NCBI RefSeq assembly: GCF_026240095.1
Contig: NZ_JAPIVG010000001.1
Coordinates: 1,240,001 to 1,304,000, forward strand
Source: Pedobacter sandarakinus
GTDB taxonomy: Bacteria > Bacteroidota > Bacteroidia > Sphingobacteriales > Sphingobacteriaceae
Reading direction: 5' to 3'
Length of the DNA: 64,000 nt
The notes below the pieces were generated by a model. It was not told the origin of the DNA. It saw nothing but the letters and a program-made list of their open reading frames with translations, and did no database searches. The translations under genes were made by a program, and so were the position numbers. Of this stretch, positions 35,783 to 45,110 are shown piece after piece (the first letter of the stretch is position 1; each line of letters begins with the position of its first letter).

Positions 35783-37075
35783 ATGTATAAAAAGATAAAT
35801 TATATTGCGGCCATACTCGTTCTTGTTTGTGGTGTTGGTGTTAAAGCACAGGTCACCACCTCATCACCATATTCCAGGTATGGATTAGGTAATATAAAAG
35901 GATCGCTGCTTCCCCAGTTGCGGGCAATGGGCGGAATTTCTACCGCTGTTGGTAAGGTTACAGGGTTTAATTACATCAACATGCAAAATCCATCATCATA
36001 TGCTGGTGTTACCCTAACAACTATTGATATTGGCATGACTGCAGACTTAACTAGCTTAAGTCGGAACAATTTAACTGAAACCAGTTTTAATGGTACCTTC
36101 AGTCATTTAGCCTTTGCCGTTCCTGTAAGTAGGAAATCGGCTATTAGTTTTGGAATTCTACCCTATTCAGATTTGGGTTATGCTTATCGGAATACCGTAA
36201 AAATAGATACTCTTTCTGTAGATCAGCTCTATTCTGGTGAAGGCGGATTATCAAAGGCTTATTTTGGTTATGGACACCGTTTTGGAGACCATTTAAGAAT
36301 TGGTGGAAACGTAGAATACATATTCGGAAATCTATTAACCACCCGTGCTACAGAATATGCAGTAACTGGCGCTATTAACGCTAAACTGCAAAACAAAAAT
36401 AGTGTTGGCGGATTGAACTATTCATACGGTATCCAATACGATTTTAATATAGGGAAGAATACTTTGTTTACATTAGGATACTCGGGTAGTACTGCAGGTA
36501 AAATCAATTCTACACAGAGTTTCTTTGCCACGCAATATACGAGGGCACAGGATGGTACTGAAAGCACTGCAATTGATACCCTAAGCGCAATAAATGGAAG
36601 CAAATCTAACCTTACGTTGCCACTTACGCATAACTTCGGTATCGCTATTCAGCAGAACGATAAGTGGATGATTGGCGCTGATTTTAGAATGAGCAAGTGG
36701 GCCAACACCAGTATTAATAATGTTAATTCTGGGCTTCAGGATAGTTGGGGAGTATCTTTAGGTGGGCAATGGACACCAGATTATACCTCATACAATAATT
36801 ATCTGAAACGGATGGATTACCGCTTAGGGGTGAATTATGATAAGACCTATATTAAAATTGGCAATGAGGATATTAAAGAAATGGGCGCCTCTTTAGGTTT
36901 TGGTTTTCCGCTTCCTACAGCTAACGGCGGATCTGCTTTTTATAAAATTAACTTCACTACCGAGTTTGGACAAAGGGGAACTTTGAATAATAACCTGGTA
37001 AAAGAACAGTTTATAAACTTTCATTTAGGTTTTACGCTCAACGATACTTGGTTCCGCAGATATAGGGTAGATTAA
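35783..37075 (+). CDS. Outer-membrane beta-barrel protein
   Basis: A 430-aa protein with a signal peptide (YIAAILVLVCGVGVKAQ) and alternating-residue strands through the rest, ending with aromatic-rich strand motifs (FHLGFTLNDTWFRRY). The start YSRYGLGNIKGSLLPQLRAM resembles the OmpP1/FadL-like Bacteroidota porin-like proteins encoded between coaX and lptC. The substrate is unknown. Start ATG 35783 is preferred over an in-frame ATG at 35762 that lies in the coaX end. The stop and the lptC ATG share one base. Confidence 0.85.
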   Translation: MYKKINYIAAILVLVCGVGVKAQVTTSSPYSRYGLGNIKGSLLPQLRAMGGISTAVGKVTGFNYINMQNPSSYAGVTLTTIDIGMTADLTSLSRNNLTETSFNGTFSHLAFAVPVSRKSAISFGILPYSDLGYAYRNTVKIDTLSVDQLYSGEGGLSKAYFGYGHRFGDHLRIGGNVEYIFGNLLTTRATEYAVTGAINAKLQNKNSVGGLNYSYGIQYDFNIGKNTLFTLGYSGSTAGKINSTQSFFATQYTRAQDGTESTAIDTLSAINGSKSNLTLPLTHNFGIAIQQNDKWMIGADFRMSKWANTSINNVNSGLQDSWGVSLGGQWTPDYTSYNNYLKRMDYRLGVNYDKTYIKIGNEDIKEMGASLGFGFPLPTANGGSAFYKINFTTEFGQRGTLNNNLVKEQFINFHLGFTLNDTWFRRYRVD

Positions 37076-37647
37076 TGAGGTTGCAAACATTCTTATATGG
37101 CCTATTCGGTTCGATGTTGCTCGTTGTTGCGGCATGTGGTACGGACGACCTTAAGAAAGCTAATGCAATCTCTGCAAAAAAGATTACTTTCACCCGCGAC
37201 AGAACCATCGGTTTCGAAGCCATCTACAGCGACTCTGCAAGGGTGAAGGCCCGTGGATGGGCACCAATTATGGATAAGGTAACACCATCCAATGGCAGCG
37301 TTTATGAAGAAATGCCTAAAGGTGTTAACATCGATTTCTATAACCCAAATGGCACCATAGATGGAAACCTGGTTTGTGATTATGCCATTCGCAAGGAACA
37401 ATTACAAGAAACGGAGTTTAGAAAGAATGTCGTTGTAAAAAATAGTAAGGGCGATACGTTTTCTTCGGAAGAATTGATTTGGGATGAAGCAAAAAAAATC
37501 TTCTACTCCAATCAAAGGGTCTATGTAAAAGGTGCAGATGGGAGTCTGGGAGATGGCATTAACTTTAAAGCACCACAGGATTTTAGCTCTTACGAAATGG
37601 AAACAGGGAGCGGACAGCTTAATATGAAAGAAGGCGTTGCACCGTAA
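37075..37647 (+). CDS. lptC: LptC-like LPS export lipoprotein
   Basis: A 190-aa protein with a short membrane segment and lipobox (LLVVAAC, Cys21). The remainder is a beta-jellyroll-like LptC domain: SDSARVKARGWAPIM early, and ELIWDEAKKIFYSNQRV in the middle. It bridges the LptB2FG transporter and LptA in LPS transport. Overlaps the outer-membrane gene by one base (TAATG). The adjacent hemolysin-type CBS gene often found next in relatives is not seen here. Confidence 0.85.
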   Translation: MRLQTFLYGLFGSMLLVVAACGTDDLKKANAISAKKITFTRDRTIGFEAIYSDSARVKARGWAPIMDKVTPSNGSVYEEMPKGVNIDFYNPNGTIDGNLVCDYAIRKEQLQETEFRKNVVVKNSKGDTFSSEELIWDEAKKIFYSNQRVYVKGADGSLGDGINFKAPQDFSSYEMETGSGQLNMKEGVAP

Positions 37648-37967
37648 ACTTAAGGGCAAAGCTTTGGCGGGGCGGTTTAGGCGTTTAACTTAAGCGTGAA
37701 ACTATATCTACAATAACTGCCAGGCGTATTGTTATCAATTGAATCTCAATACATAGGCCGCTTTTTCATTCAACCAATCAATCTCCAAAAGTTGTTTCGT
37801 TATTTGAGGCTCAAATTGGATTAATGACTTCACTTATTGTCATTTTCCTCAAGCTATTTGCTTAAAAATTAAACACTTGATAAATAAAATTTTGTGTTTT
37901 CTTTTTTAAGGCAAATTTGTATCTTGCGCCCTCTTAAAAAAAACTAAATAAATTTATAAAGTACAAT
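37648..37967 (+). other. Intergenic stretch before the foldase gene
   Basis: I see no coding potential in these 320 bases. TATCTTGC about 45 bases before the next ATG is one mismatch from the -7 element and may be its promoter. Confidence 0.5.
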
Positions 37968-40052
37968 ATGGGATTAATGACATTTTTGCGTAACCGTGCG
38001 GGCTATATCTTAGTCTTTGCCATTGGTTTTGCAATTGTTGCATTTTTAGTAGGCGATGCAATTAACGTGGGTAAGCCTTTTTGGTCAGCCAATCAAAAGG
38101 TAGTGGGTTCTGTAGATGGTAATGAAATCAATATCGATGATTTTCAACCTAAGGTGGATCAAAGCCTTAATCAATTTAAACAACAATATGGCGGTAGCTT
38201 AAATCCGCAGATGACTTCAATGGCTGTAGATCAGGCTTGGAATGCAGAGTTGGCTAAGGTGTTGTTATCAAAAGAATACGATCGTTTAGGATTAACCGTT
38301 TCTGAAGACGAATTGTTGGATTTATTGCAAGGTCAAAATCCGAGCCCTTTAATTAAGCAATATTTTTCAAACCCGCAGACCGGTCAGCTAGATCGTGCTA
38401 CGCTAATGAACTTTTTAAAGTCTAAAGAGCCACAAGCTTTGCAACAATCTACCTTGTTGCAGCAAGAGATTACCAACCAGGCTTTACAAACTAAGTATTC
38501 GAACCTTATTCGCAACTCGGTATATGTAACTTCCTTAGAGGCTGCAGACGAATATAACAACCGTAACAAGTTGGCAAACTTTAAATATGTTAGTTTAGAT
38601 TACACCAGCATTCCAGATGCTTCCGTTAAACTTACAGATGGCGATTATTCTGACTATTACGATCAAAATAAGACCCGTTTCAATAATCCACAAGAAAGCC
38701 GTTCGTTTGATTATGTAACGTTTAGCATTAGCCCAACCGCGGCAGATTCTGCAGCAGTGAAAGCGCAGATTACAAAGATAGCTGCAGATTTTAAGGTAGC
38801 TAAAAACGATTCGCTTTTTGCAGCAATTAATTCTGATGTAAAGGTTCCATTCACTTACATGACTAAAGGCAAATTAGATCCAGCAGTAGATTCAGCAGTA
38901 TTTGCTTTACCTGCAGGAAGTTTCTATGGCCCAGTTTTATCTGGTAACTCTTATAAACTCGTTAAAGTAGTAGCTACCCGTTTCTCTCCAGATTCGGTAA
39001 AAGCAAGCCATATTCTTATCGATCCAGCAAAATTGGGTGGAGAAGATAAAGCCATTAAGTTGGCAGACTCTTTAAAAGGTTTGATTCAAAAAGGTGCAAA
39101 CTTTGCTGAACTGGCAAAAACTTACAGCGTAGATGGATCAAAAGATAAGGGTGGCGATTTAGGTACTTTCGCACGTGGAGCTATGGTTCCAGAGTTTGAG
39201 AACGCAGCGTTCGATGGTCAGGCGGGAGATATCAAAGTTGTAAAATCTCAATTCGGTGTTCATGTTATTAAAATTGAAAAACAAATTGGTTCATCGAAAG
39301 TAGCAAAACTGGCTTATGTAGAGAAAGCTTTAGGTGCAAGCAGTAAAACACAAGCTTCGGCCTACAAAGCGGCAAGTAATTTCCTAAATGATGTAAAAGG
39401 AAAAGACTTTGCTAAATATGCAGCAGAAAAAGGGTTGAAAGTTGCTGTTGCCGATCGCATCGCGGCTACTCAAGGTTTCGCACCAGGTTTGGATAATCCA
39501 CGTAAGTTAATTCAGGATGCCTATAAAGCAGATAAAGGCGACGTACTTCCTGAAATCTATACTATGGCAGATGCCTATGTTGTAGCACGTTTAACTGACA
39601 TTAAGCCTAAAGGAACATTGTCTTTAGCTGATGTTAAAAAAGAAATTGAGCCTATGGTTCGCAACGCTGTTAAGGCAAAGATGTTGGTAACGAAGTTTAA
39701 CGGTGCCGGAAAAAGCTCATTAGATCAGATTGCATCTAAGGTGGGCCGTCCTGTTAATCCAGTTCAAAACATTGTTTTCGCTAACCCGATTATTCCAGGT
39801 GTGGCGCAAGAAAACAAATTGGTAGGTAGCGTATTTGGTGCTCAACCTGGTAAGGTTTCTGCACCAGTGGAGGGCGATAGAGGAGTTTATGTATTCTCTG
39901 TTGATGGATTTACAAACCCAGCTCCAATTGCAAATATGTTCAAGCAAAAAGAAAGCATGTTATTGGCCATCGGTCAGCGCTCTTTACAGTCAGCGTTCCA
40001 GGCTTTACAAGACAATGCAGACATAAAAGACAATCGTGTGAAATTCTATTAA
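37968..40052 (+). CDS. PpiD/SurA-like periplasmic peptidyl-prolyl isomerase
   Basis: A 694-aa foldase. An N-terminal membrane anchor (GYILVFAIGFAIVAFLVGDA) is followed by a SurA-like N-domain (GSVDGNEINIDDF...), a parvulin domain at about 345-436 (VKASHILIDPA, LAKTYSVDGSKDKGG, FGVHVIKIE) and a large C-terminal region resembling a second N-like domain. It should help fold outer-membrane proteins at the inner membrane's outer face. Followed by a strong terminator. Confidence 0.9.
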   Translation: MGLMTFLRNRAGYILVFAIGFAIVAFLVGDAINVGKPFWSANQKVVGSVDGNEINIDDFQPKVDQSLNQFKQQYGGSLNPQMTSMAVDQAWNAELAKVLLSKEYDRLGLTVSEDELLDLLQGQNPSPLIKQYFSNPQTGQLDRATLMNFLKSKEPQALQQSTLLQQEITNQALQTKYSNLIRNSVYVTSLEAADEYNNRNKLANFKYVSLDYTSIPDASVKLTDGDYSDYYDQNKTRFNNPQESRSFDYVTFSISPTAADSAAVKAQITKIAADFKVAKNDSLFAAINSDVKVPFTYMTKGKLDPAVDSAVFALPAGSFYGPVLSGNSYKLVKVVATRFSPDSVKASHILIDPAKLGGEDKAIKLADSLKGLIQKGANFAELAKTYSVDGSKDKGGDLGTFARGAMVPEFENAAFDGQAGDIKVVKSQFGVHVIKIEKQIGSSKVAKLAYVEKALGASSKTQASAYKAASNFLNDVKGKDFAKYAAEKGLKVAVADRIAATQGFAPGLDNPRKLIQDAYKADKGDVLPEIYTMADAYVVARLTDIKPKGTLSLADVKKEIEPMVRNAVKAKMLVTKFNGAGKSSLDQIASKVGRPVNPVQNIVFANPIIPGVAQENKLVGSVFGAQPGKVSAPVEGDRGVYVFSVDGFTNPAPIANMFKQKESMLLAIGQRSLQSAFQALQDNADIKDNRVKFY

Positions 40053-40073
40053 GTAGAAAATACGTAATTTTGT

Positions 40074-40108
40074 AACCGTCCTGGCATTTTGTTAGGACGG
40101 TTTTTTTA
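40074..40108 (+). terminator. Terminator of the PpiD-like gene
   Basis: AACCGTCCT (40074-40082) pairs perfectly with AGGACGGTT (40094-40102), followed by seven T residues. It lies just after the -7-like TAATTTTG at 40065-40072. Confidence 0.85.
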
Positions 40109-40111
40109 TTT

Positions 40112-40633
40112 ATGGCCATGGAAATTCAAGAAAACATTGTTAATAAAGTTGCCAGCAGTGGTTTAGTTACGTTAAACCTGGAAGATTTTTATCAAAAGGG
40201 CGAACGGATACTTTATGATATTAAAGAGAACCTGTTTCATGGCTTGATCCTGAAAGAAAAAGATTTCAGGGAGTTTATCAAAACGCATGACTGGTCGCAA
40301 TATCAGGATAAAAATGTTGCTATAATTTGTTCGGCAGATGCCATCGTGCCTACCTGGGCTTACATGCTACTGGCTAATCGCATGAGCAGTTATGCCAAAG
40401 AGGTTGTTTTTGGCGATCTTAGTACCTTAGAAGCGGTTATGTTTGCAAAGGCACTGGCTAAAATTAATCCTCAAGATTTTGCAGACGAACGTGTGGTGGT
40501 AAAAGGGTGTGGGGATATTGATATCCCGGTGTCGGCCTATGTTGAAATTACAAATAAACTTAGTCCCGTGGTCAAAAGCATGATGTTTGGAGAGCCATGT
40601 TCTACCGTTCCGGTATTCAAAAGGAAAGACTAA
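40112..40633 (+). CDS. DUF2480 family protein
   Basis: A 173-aa soluble protein beginning with MAMEIQENIVNKVASSGLVT and continuing with FLKEKD-like segments and SKSMMFGEPCSTVPVFKRKD at the end; the end motif with its cysteine is conserved in DUF2480. Function unknown. Starts 4 bases after the terminator tail (ATG 40112 or 40118), so it must be read from another promoter. Confidence 0.85.
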   Translation: MAMEIQENIVNKVASSGLVTLNLEDFYQKGERILYDIKENLFHGLILKEKDFREFIKTHDWSQYQDKNVAIICSADAIVPTWAYMLLANRMSSYAKEVVFGDLSTLEAVMFAKALAKINPQDFADERVVVKGCGDIDIPVSAYVEITNKLSPVVKSMMFGEPCSTVPVFKRKD

Positions 40634-40815
40634 TGAACCCCTAGTGAGCCGAACGTCGTAACCTAGATCCGTTCCGACTTACTTGATTCCCTTTGGGGTT
40701 TACCGGAGGCCGGTTTTGGGCGCTTACAAATATTTGGTTTGCTTTTTGCATATCTTTCGATAAGATTTGCAATTTAATGGTTATCATTATTGCAGCTTCA
40801 CCAAACAGAAAGCAA

Positions 40816-41589
40816 ATGAGAAAATTATTATTATTCGTAATTCTTACCGCTGCAATGTTTCATGCAGTTGCGCAAGAGCTTCCGCTAAAAAAAGAACCTG
40901 TTTTTCAGGAAGGAGAGGTATTACAGTATAAGTTGAGGTATGGTTTCATCACAGCTGCAGAAGGTACGTTGAGGGTGAGTAATTCTGACCTTAAGTTCGA
41001 CAATAGACCTACCTACAAATTAACCGTTGATGCAGAAACCTCAGGTACTTTTGATGTTTTTTACAAAATCAGGGATCACTATGATTCTTACATTGATAAA
41101 ACAGATCTCACACCTTATTTCTACCAGGAGAATATTAGAGAGTCTAGCTATAAGCGCCAGGATAAAGCCCGGTTTCATCAAGACGCTAAGAGAGTTGTGT
41201 CTAACAGGGGAAATTTCACTACCCCTACAACGCAAACTTTTGATCTGGTATCTGCCTATTATTTTGCACGGAGTTTAGACATGACAAAGTTAAAGGTAGG
41301 CGATAAATTCAAACTTAATTATTTTTTACAAGATGAGATTTCTGCGCTTGAGGTAGAGTATGTAGGAAAAGAAACGATTAAAAGCAAACTTGGCAATATT
41401 CGTTGCTTGAAATTTAGCCCCTCAATTAAACCCGGACGAATTTTTAAAAAAGACAGCAGGTTGTATCTTTGGGTTACGGACGATGGCAACCGCGTTCCGG
41501 TGAAGGCCCAAGTAGAGATCTTGGTTGGCGCAGTTACGATGGAGTTGAAGTCGGCTGCAGGCCTTAAATATGCTTTAGCGAAAGAATAA
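40816..41589 (+). CDS. DUF3108 family exported protein
   Basis: A 257-aa protein with a signal peptide (KLLLFVILTAAMFHAVAQ), starting at ATG 40816; a longer frame from 40693 has a poor N-terminal sequence. The mature part EPVFQEGEVLQYKLRYGFIT followed by EGTLRVSNSD fits DUF3108, a beta-sheet-rich envelope family that in Proteobacteria lies near outer-membrane assembly genes. Function unknown. Shares one base (TAATG) with the next gene, so translation is coupled. Confidence 0.85.
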   Translation: MRKLLLFVILTAAMFHAVAQELPLKKEPVFQEGEVLQYKLRYGFITAAEGTLRVSNSDLKFDNRPTYKLTVDAETSGTFDVFYKIRDHYDSYIDKTDLTPYFYQENIRESSYKRQDKARFHQDAKRVVSNRGNFTTPTTQTFDLVSAYYFARSLDMTKLKVGDKFKLNYFLQDEISALEVEYVGKETIKSKLGNIRCLKFSPSIKPGRIFKKDSRLYLWVTDDGNRVPVKAQVEILVGAVTMELKSAAGLKYALAKE

Positions 41590-42155
41590 TGATGATAGAA
41601 GTAGAACAGGTATTGGTACACGAGGATGTACTTAAAGAAAATTTCGTTTGTAATTTAAGCAAATGCAAGGGGATTTGTTGCGTAGAAGGGGATTCTGGCG
41701 CACCTTTAGATCACGACGAAAAAGCAATCCTGGAAGAGATTTACCCAAAAATTAAGCACCTTCTTAACGACAAGGGCATCCAAGCTATCGAAGAGCAAGG
41801 CGTTTATGTGGTGGATGAAGACGGGGACCTAACCACGCCATGTGTAGACCGCAATAAGGAATGCGCTTATGTGCTGTTCGAAGCAGGCATCACCAAATGT
41901 GCCATCGAAAAAGCATATGAGCAAGGTTTGATCGATTGGCAGAAACCGATCTCCTGCCACCTTTACCCCATTCGCATTACCAAATATCCCGAGTTTGAGG
42001 TATTGAACTACGACAGGTGGCATATCTGCCATGATGCCTGTACTTTCGGGCGGGAATTAAAGGTTCCGGTGTACAGCTTTTTAAAAGGACCGCTTATCCG
42101 AAAATATGGGGAAGATTGGTACAAAGAGCTGGAAAGTTCAGTAGCGGCGATGTAG
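41589..42155 (+). CDS. DUF3109 family cysteine-rich protein
   Basis: A 188-aa protein with a metal-binding type cysteine pattern: CNLSKCKGICC near the N-terminus, then CVDRNKECAYV, TKCAIE, SCHLYPIR and CHDACTFG. These suit the YkgJ/DUF3109 zinc- or iron-sulfur-binding group, whose activity is unknown. Translationally coupled to the DUF3108 gene. Alternative start ATG 41592. Mid-length for the family with no truncation. Confidence 0.87.
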   Translation: MMIEVEQVLVHEDVLKENFVCNLSKCKGICCVEGDSGAPLDHDEKAILEEIYPKIKHLLNDKGIQAIEEQGVYVVDEDGDLTTPCVDRNKECAYVLFEAGITKCAIEKAYEQGLIDWQKPISCHLYPIRITKYPEFEVLNYDRWHICHDACTFGRELKVPVYSFLKGPLIRKYGEDWYKELESSVAAM

Positions 42156-42615
42156 GTGTATTATCCATTAGTTCATCAAGCGTTGAGTTATGGGTCGCTC
42201 ATAAATTGATCATTATATGGAAATTGCTCTTGACAAGTGGACCATCGGGTATAGACTACATGATTCTTAAATGGCTCGATGGTCTATTTTATTGAAGTTG
42301 CTGGCGAAATAGCCGACTACATGTTTAGGTTTAGGTTTGATGCTACGGTGGATAGATTTGAAATCGGTGGCTGATGATCAGCATTTTTGTATTTTATGGG
42401 GCTCAGTATCGATACCCCACCAATAATTGGTGAAGGCTTGTTCTTCTTAGATTGCCATTGATATACTTAGATTTTGCGTTTTGAATTTGAAATATCTTCA
42501 ATACCAGTACTATAAAGTTTCACAACTTCTGGTGAAATAGTACTATTCGTTGTGTATTGGTTGGTATTTTCAAATAACTATCTTAATTTAGCCGACTGAA
42601 ATCATTTAATAAGCT
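42156..42615 (+). other. Intergenic region upstream of the polysaccharide locus
   Basis: A 460-base stretch with no supported gene. It contains a long hairpin at 42506-42544 described separately and a -7-like TAATTTAG about 27 bases before the rfbB GTG start. This would be where a promoter or control region of the polysaccharide locus lies. Confidence 0.55.
42506..42544. promoter_or_regulatory. Hairpin upstream of rfbB containing two AGTACT sites
   Basis: AGTACTAT - AAAGT bulge - TTCAC (42506-42523) pairs with GTGAA - ATAGTACT (42532-42544) around an 8-base loop, giving 13 pairs. No T-run follows on the plus strand (ATTCGTTG), so it is not a terminator. It is placed 72 bases before rfbB, where a leader or operator would lie. 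Confidence 0.5.
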
Positions 42616-43668
42616 GTGAAAAAAATTCTCATCACTGGTGGAGCAGGTTTTATTGGCTCTCACGTTGTTCGTCGATTTGTAAATAACTACCCAAACTACG
42701 AAATTGTTAATCTGGATAAGCTTACCTATGCCGGTAACCTTGCAAATCTAACCGATATTGAAAACCAACCTAATTATCGCTTTGTTAAGGCCGATATTAC
42801 GGATGCGGCTACCATCAGCGAGCTTTTCAAGCACGAAAATTTCGATGCGGTTATTCATCTTGCAGCAGAAAGCCATGTAGATCGGTCTATAACTGACCCC
42901 ACTGCTTTTGTGATGACCAACGTTATTGGTACTGTCAATCTTTTGAATGCCGCCCGCGAATCGTGGAAGGGTGATTATGATAAGAAACGTTTTTATCACG
43001 TGAGTACTGATGAAGTATATGGTGCATTAGGCGAAGAAGGGATGTTTACTGAAACTACTTCTTACGACCCCCATAGCCCATATTCGGCATCTAAAGCTAG
43101 TTCTGATCACTTTGTTCGTGCTTATCACGACACTTATGGGATGGACTGTGTGATTTCCAATTGCTCTAATAATTATGGTTCTCATCATTTTCCAGAGAAA
43201 CTAATTCCTCTGGCGATTAATAACATTAAAAACAATAAGCCTGTACCTGTTTACGGCAAGGGTGAAAATGTTCGGGACTGGTTATGGGTTGAAGATCATG
43301 CCAGGGCTATCGATGTCATTTTTCATCAATCTAAAACGGGTGACACTTACAATATCGGTGGCCACAATGAATGGAAAAATATCGATTTGATCCATTTGTT
43401 ATGTAATATTATGGATGAGAAGTTAGGTCGTGAAGCTGGAGAATCGGCTAAGCTGATTACTTATGTTACCGATCGAGCTGGTCATGATTTGCGTTATGCC
43501 ATCGATTCTTCCAAGTTGCAAAAACAACTGGACTGGGTTCCTAGTTTACAATTTGAAGAAGGGTTAGCGAAAACTGTTGACTGGTATCTTCAAAATGAAG
43601 AATGGTTAAATAATGTAACCTCGGGAAATTATCAATCTTATTACGAACAACAATACGATAATAAGTAG
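42616..43668 (+). CDS. rfbB: dTDP-glucose 4,6-dehydratase, GTG start
   Basis: Second enzyme of dTDP-L-rhamnose synthesis. Short-chain dehydrogenase fold of 350 aa: NAD-binding GGAGFIGSHVVRRF at the N-terminus, YHVSTDEVYG and the YSASKASSDHFV catalytic Tyr/Lys block, with NCSNNYGSHHFPEKLIPLAI matching RmlB. GTG at 42616 is the only reasonable start: the glycine-rich loop begins at residue 8. First gene of rfbBCDA, with 3 bases to rfbC. Confidence 0.95.
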   Translation: MKKILITGGAGFIGSHVVRRFVNNYPNYEIVNLDKLTYAGNLANLTDIENQPNYRFVKADITDAATISELFKHENFDAVIHLAAESHVDRSITDPTAFVMTNVIGTVNLLNAARESWKGDYDKKRFYHVSTDEVYGALGEEGMFTETTSYDPHSPYSASKASSDHFVRAYHDTYGMDCVISNCSNNYGSHHFPEKLIPLAINNIKNNKPVPVYGKGENVRDWLWVEDHARAIDVIFHQSKTGDTYNIGGHNEWKNIDLIHLLCNIMDEKLGREAGESAKLITYVTDRAGHDLRYAIDSSKLQKQLDWVPSLQFEEGLAKTVDWYLQNEEWLNNVTSGNYQSYYEQQYDNK

Positions 43669-43671
43669 TTG

Positions 43672-44220
43672 ATGGAAATCGAGCAAACGGGTTTACAGGA
43701 TTGTATTATCATCAAACCAAGGGTTTTTGAAGATCCGAGGGGCTATTTTTTCGAAAGCTTCAACAAACAAACTTTTGAAGAAAAGACGGGTTTACCTGGA
43801 GATTTCGTTCAGGACAACCAGTCGTATTCTTCTTACGGGGTTATCCGGGGTTTACATGCACAGACTGGTGCTTTCGCACAGGCCAAATTGGTTCGCGTAA
43901 CCAAGGGTGAGGTGTTGGATGTAGCTGTAGATGCACGTCCGGGATCACCTACTTATGGCCAACACGTTGCCGTACGGTTGAGTGCAGAAAACAAGTTGCA
44001 ATTATATATTCCCCGCGGTTTCGTACATGGCTTTTCGGTACTGAGCGAAACGGCTGAGTTTTTATATAAATGCGATAATTTTTTCAACAAGGCATCGGAA
44101 ACCGGGGTGATTTACAATGATACTGATTTAAATATCGATTGGTTGATCCCGGAAGGGAATCAAGCGATATCTGAAAAAGACCTTGAGTTAAAACCGTTTT
44201 CACAATTGACGCATATATGA
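43672..44220 (+). CDS. rfbC: dTDP-4-dehydrorhamnose 3,5-epimerase
   Basis: Third enzyme of the pathway, a cupin-fold epimerase of 182 aa. Conserved blocks FEDPRGYFFESFNKQTFEE, FVQDNQSYSSYGVIRGLHAQ (active-site His) and LYIPRGFVHGFSVLSE (the second conserved His) are intact. Start ATG 43672 is used rather than the TTG one codon upstream. The stop is overlapped by the rfbD ATG (ATGA). Confidence 0.95.
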   Translation: MEIEQTGLQDCIIIKPRVFEDPRGYFFESFNKQTFEEKTGLPGDFVQDNQSYSSYGVIRGLHAQTGAFAQAKLVRVTKGEVLDVAVDARPGSPTYGQHVAVRLSAENKLQLYIPRGFVHGFSVLSETAEFLYKCDNFFNKASETGVIYNDTDLNIDWLIPEGNQAISEKDLELKPFSQLTHI

Positions 44221-45080
44221 GCAAGATCCTGGTAATTGGCGCAGGCGGACAGCTAGGCCAATGTTTAAAAGTTGTAGCCGCTCGAAAGGGAATCAATGAA
44301 ATTGTTTTTCCAACAGAGCAGGATGCCAATATTCTTAATGAGGCAGGACTACTTAATCTTCTGGCTCAGGAGAAACCATCCTTTGTTATTAACTGTGCCG
44401 CTTATACTGCTGTAGATAAGGCAGAAGATGAAGTTGATCTATCTAAGGCCATCAATGCAACTGGTGCCGCTTATCTTGCCTCAGCCTGTTTGGCGCACAA
44501 TGCCACTTTGGTTCATGTTTCCACTGATTTTGTTTTTGAAGGCAATGAAGTGAAGTTGCTTAAAGAAGACGATGAGGCCAGACCCATTAATGTTTACGGG
44601 ATAACGAAATTAGCCGGTGAGGAATCGGTTATTTCCATTTTACCAGCTCATTTCATCATCCGTACCAGCTGGTTATATTCAGAGTTTGCCAATAATTTCG
44701 TAAAAACGATGTTGAAACTTGGCGCAGAGCGGGATGAATTAAATATTATCGCCGACCAAGTGGGCACGCCTACCTATGCCATTGACCTGGCGGATGCTAT
44801 TTTCGACATCATTCAATCTGGTTCCGAAGCTTATGGTATCTACCATTATAGTAATGAAGGCGTTACGTCATGGTTTGATTTTGCTAAAGCCATTTTTGAT
44901 ATCAGTGCTACTGATGTGAAGACAAATCCTATCCCGACTTCTGCTTTTCCAACTAAAGCTGTAAGGCCTGCTTTTTCTGTAATGGATAAAAGCAAGATCA
45001 AAGCTATATTTCAGCTTCACATTCCTTACTGGCGAGACAGTCTAGTGCAATGCATTGGTCAATTAAATAAGTTAATGTAA
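44217..45080 (+). CDS. rfbD: dTDP-4-dehydrorhamnose reductase
   Basis: Final enzyme of dTDP-L-rhamnose synthesis. A 287-aa SDR-fold reductase: GAGGQLGQCLKVVAAR is the NADPH-binding start, NCAAYTAVDKAEDE the RmlD signature, and STDFVFEG with PINVYGITKLAGEE contains the catalytic Tyr-x-x-x-Lys equivalent (YGITK). Overlaps rfbC by 4 bases, so translation is coupled. Confidence 0.95.
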   Translation: MSKILVIGAGGQLGQCLKVVAARKGINEIVFPTEQDANILNEAGLLNLLAQEKPSFVINCAAYTAVDKAEDEVDLSKAINATGAAYLASACLAHNATLVHVSTDFVFEGNEVKLLKEDDEARPINVYGITKLAGEESVISILPAHFIIRTSWLYSEFANNFVKTMLKLGAERDELNIIADQVGTPTYAIDLADAIFDIIQSGSEAYGIYHYSNEGVTSWFDFAKAIFDISATDVKTNPIPTSAFPTKAVRPAFSVMDKSKIKAIFQLHIPYWRDSLVQCIGQLNKLM

Positions 45081-45110
45081 GCGGTGGATCCGTTTAAAAT
45101 ATAATTCTAT

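Noticed and set aside
42506..42544. Hairpin upstream of rfbB as a terminator
   Set aside because: No T-run follows on the plus strand and no gene lies immediately upstream to terminate.
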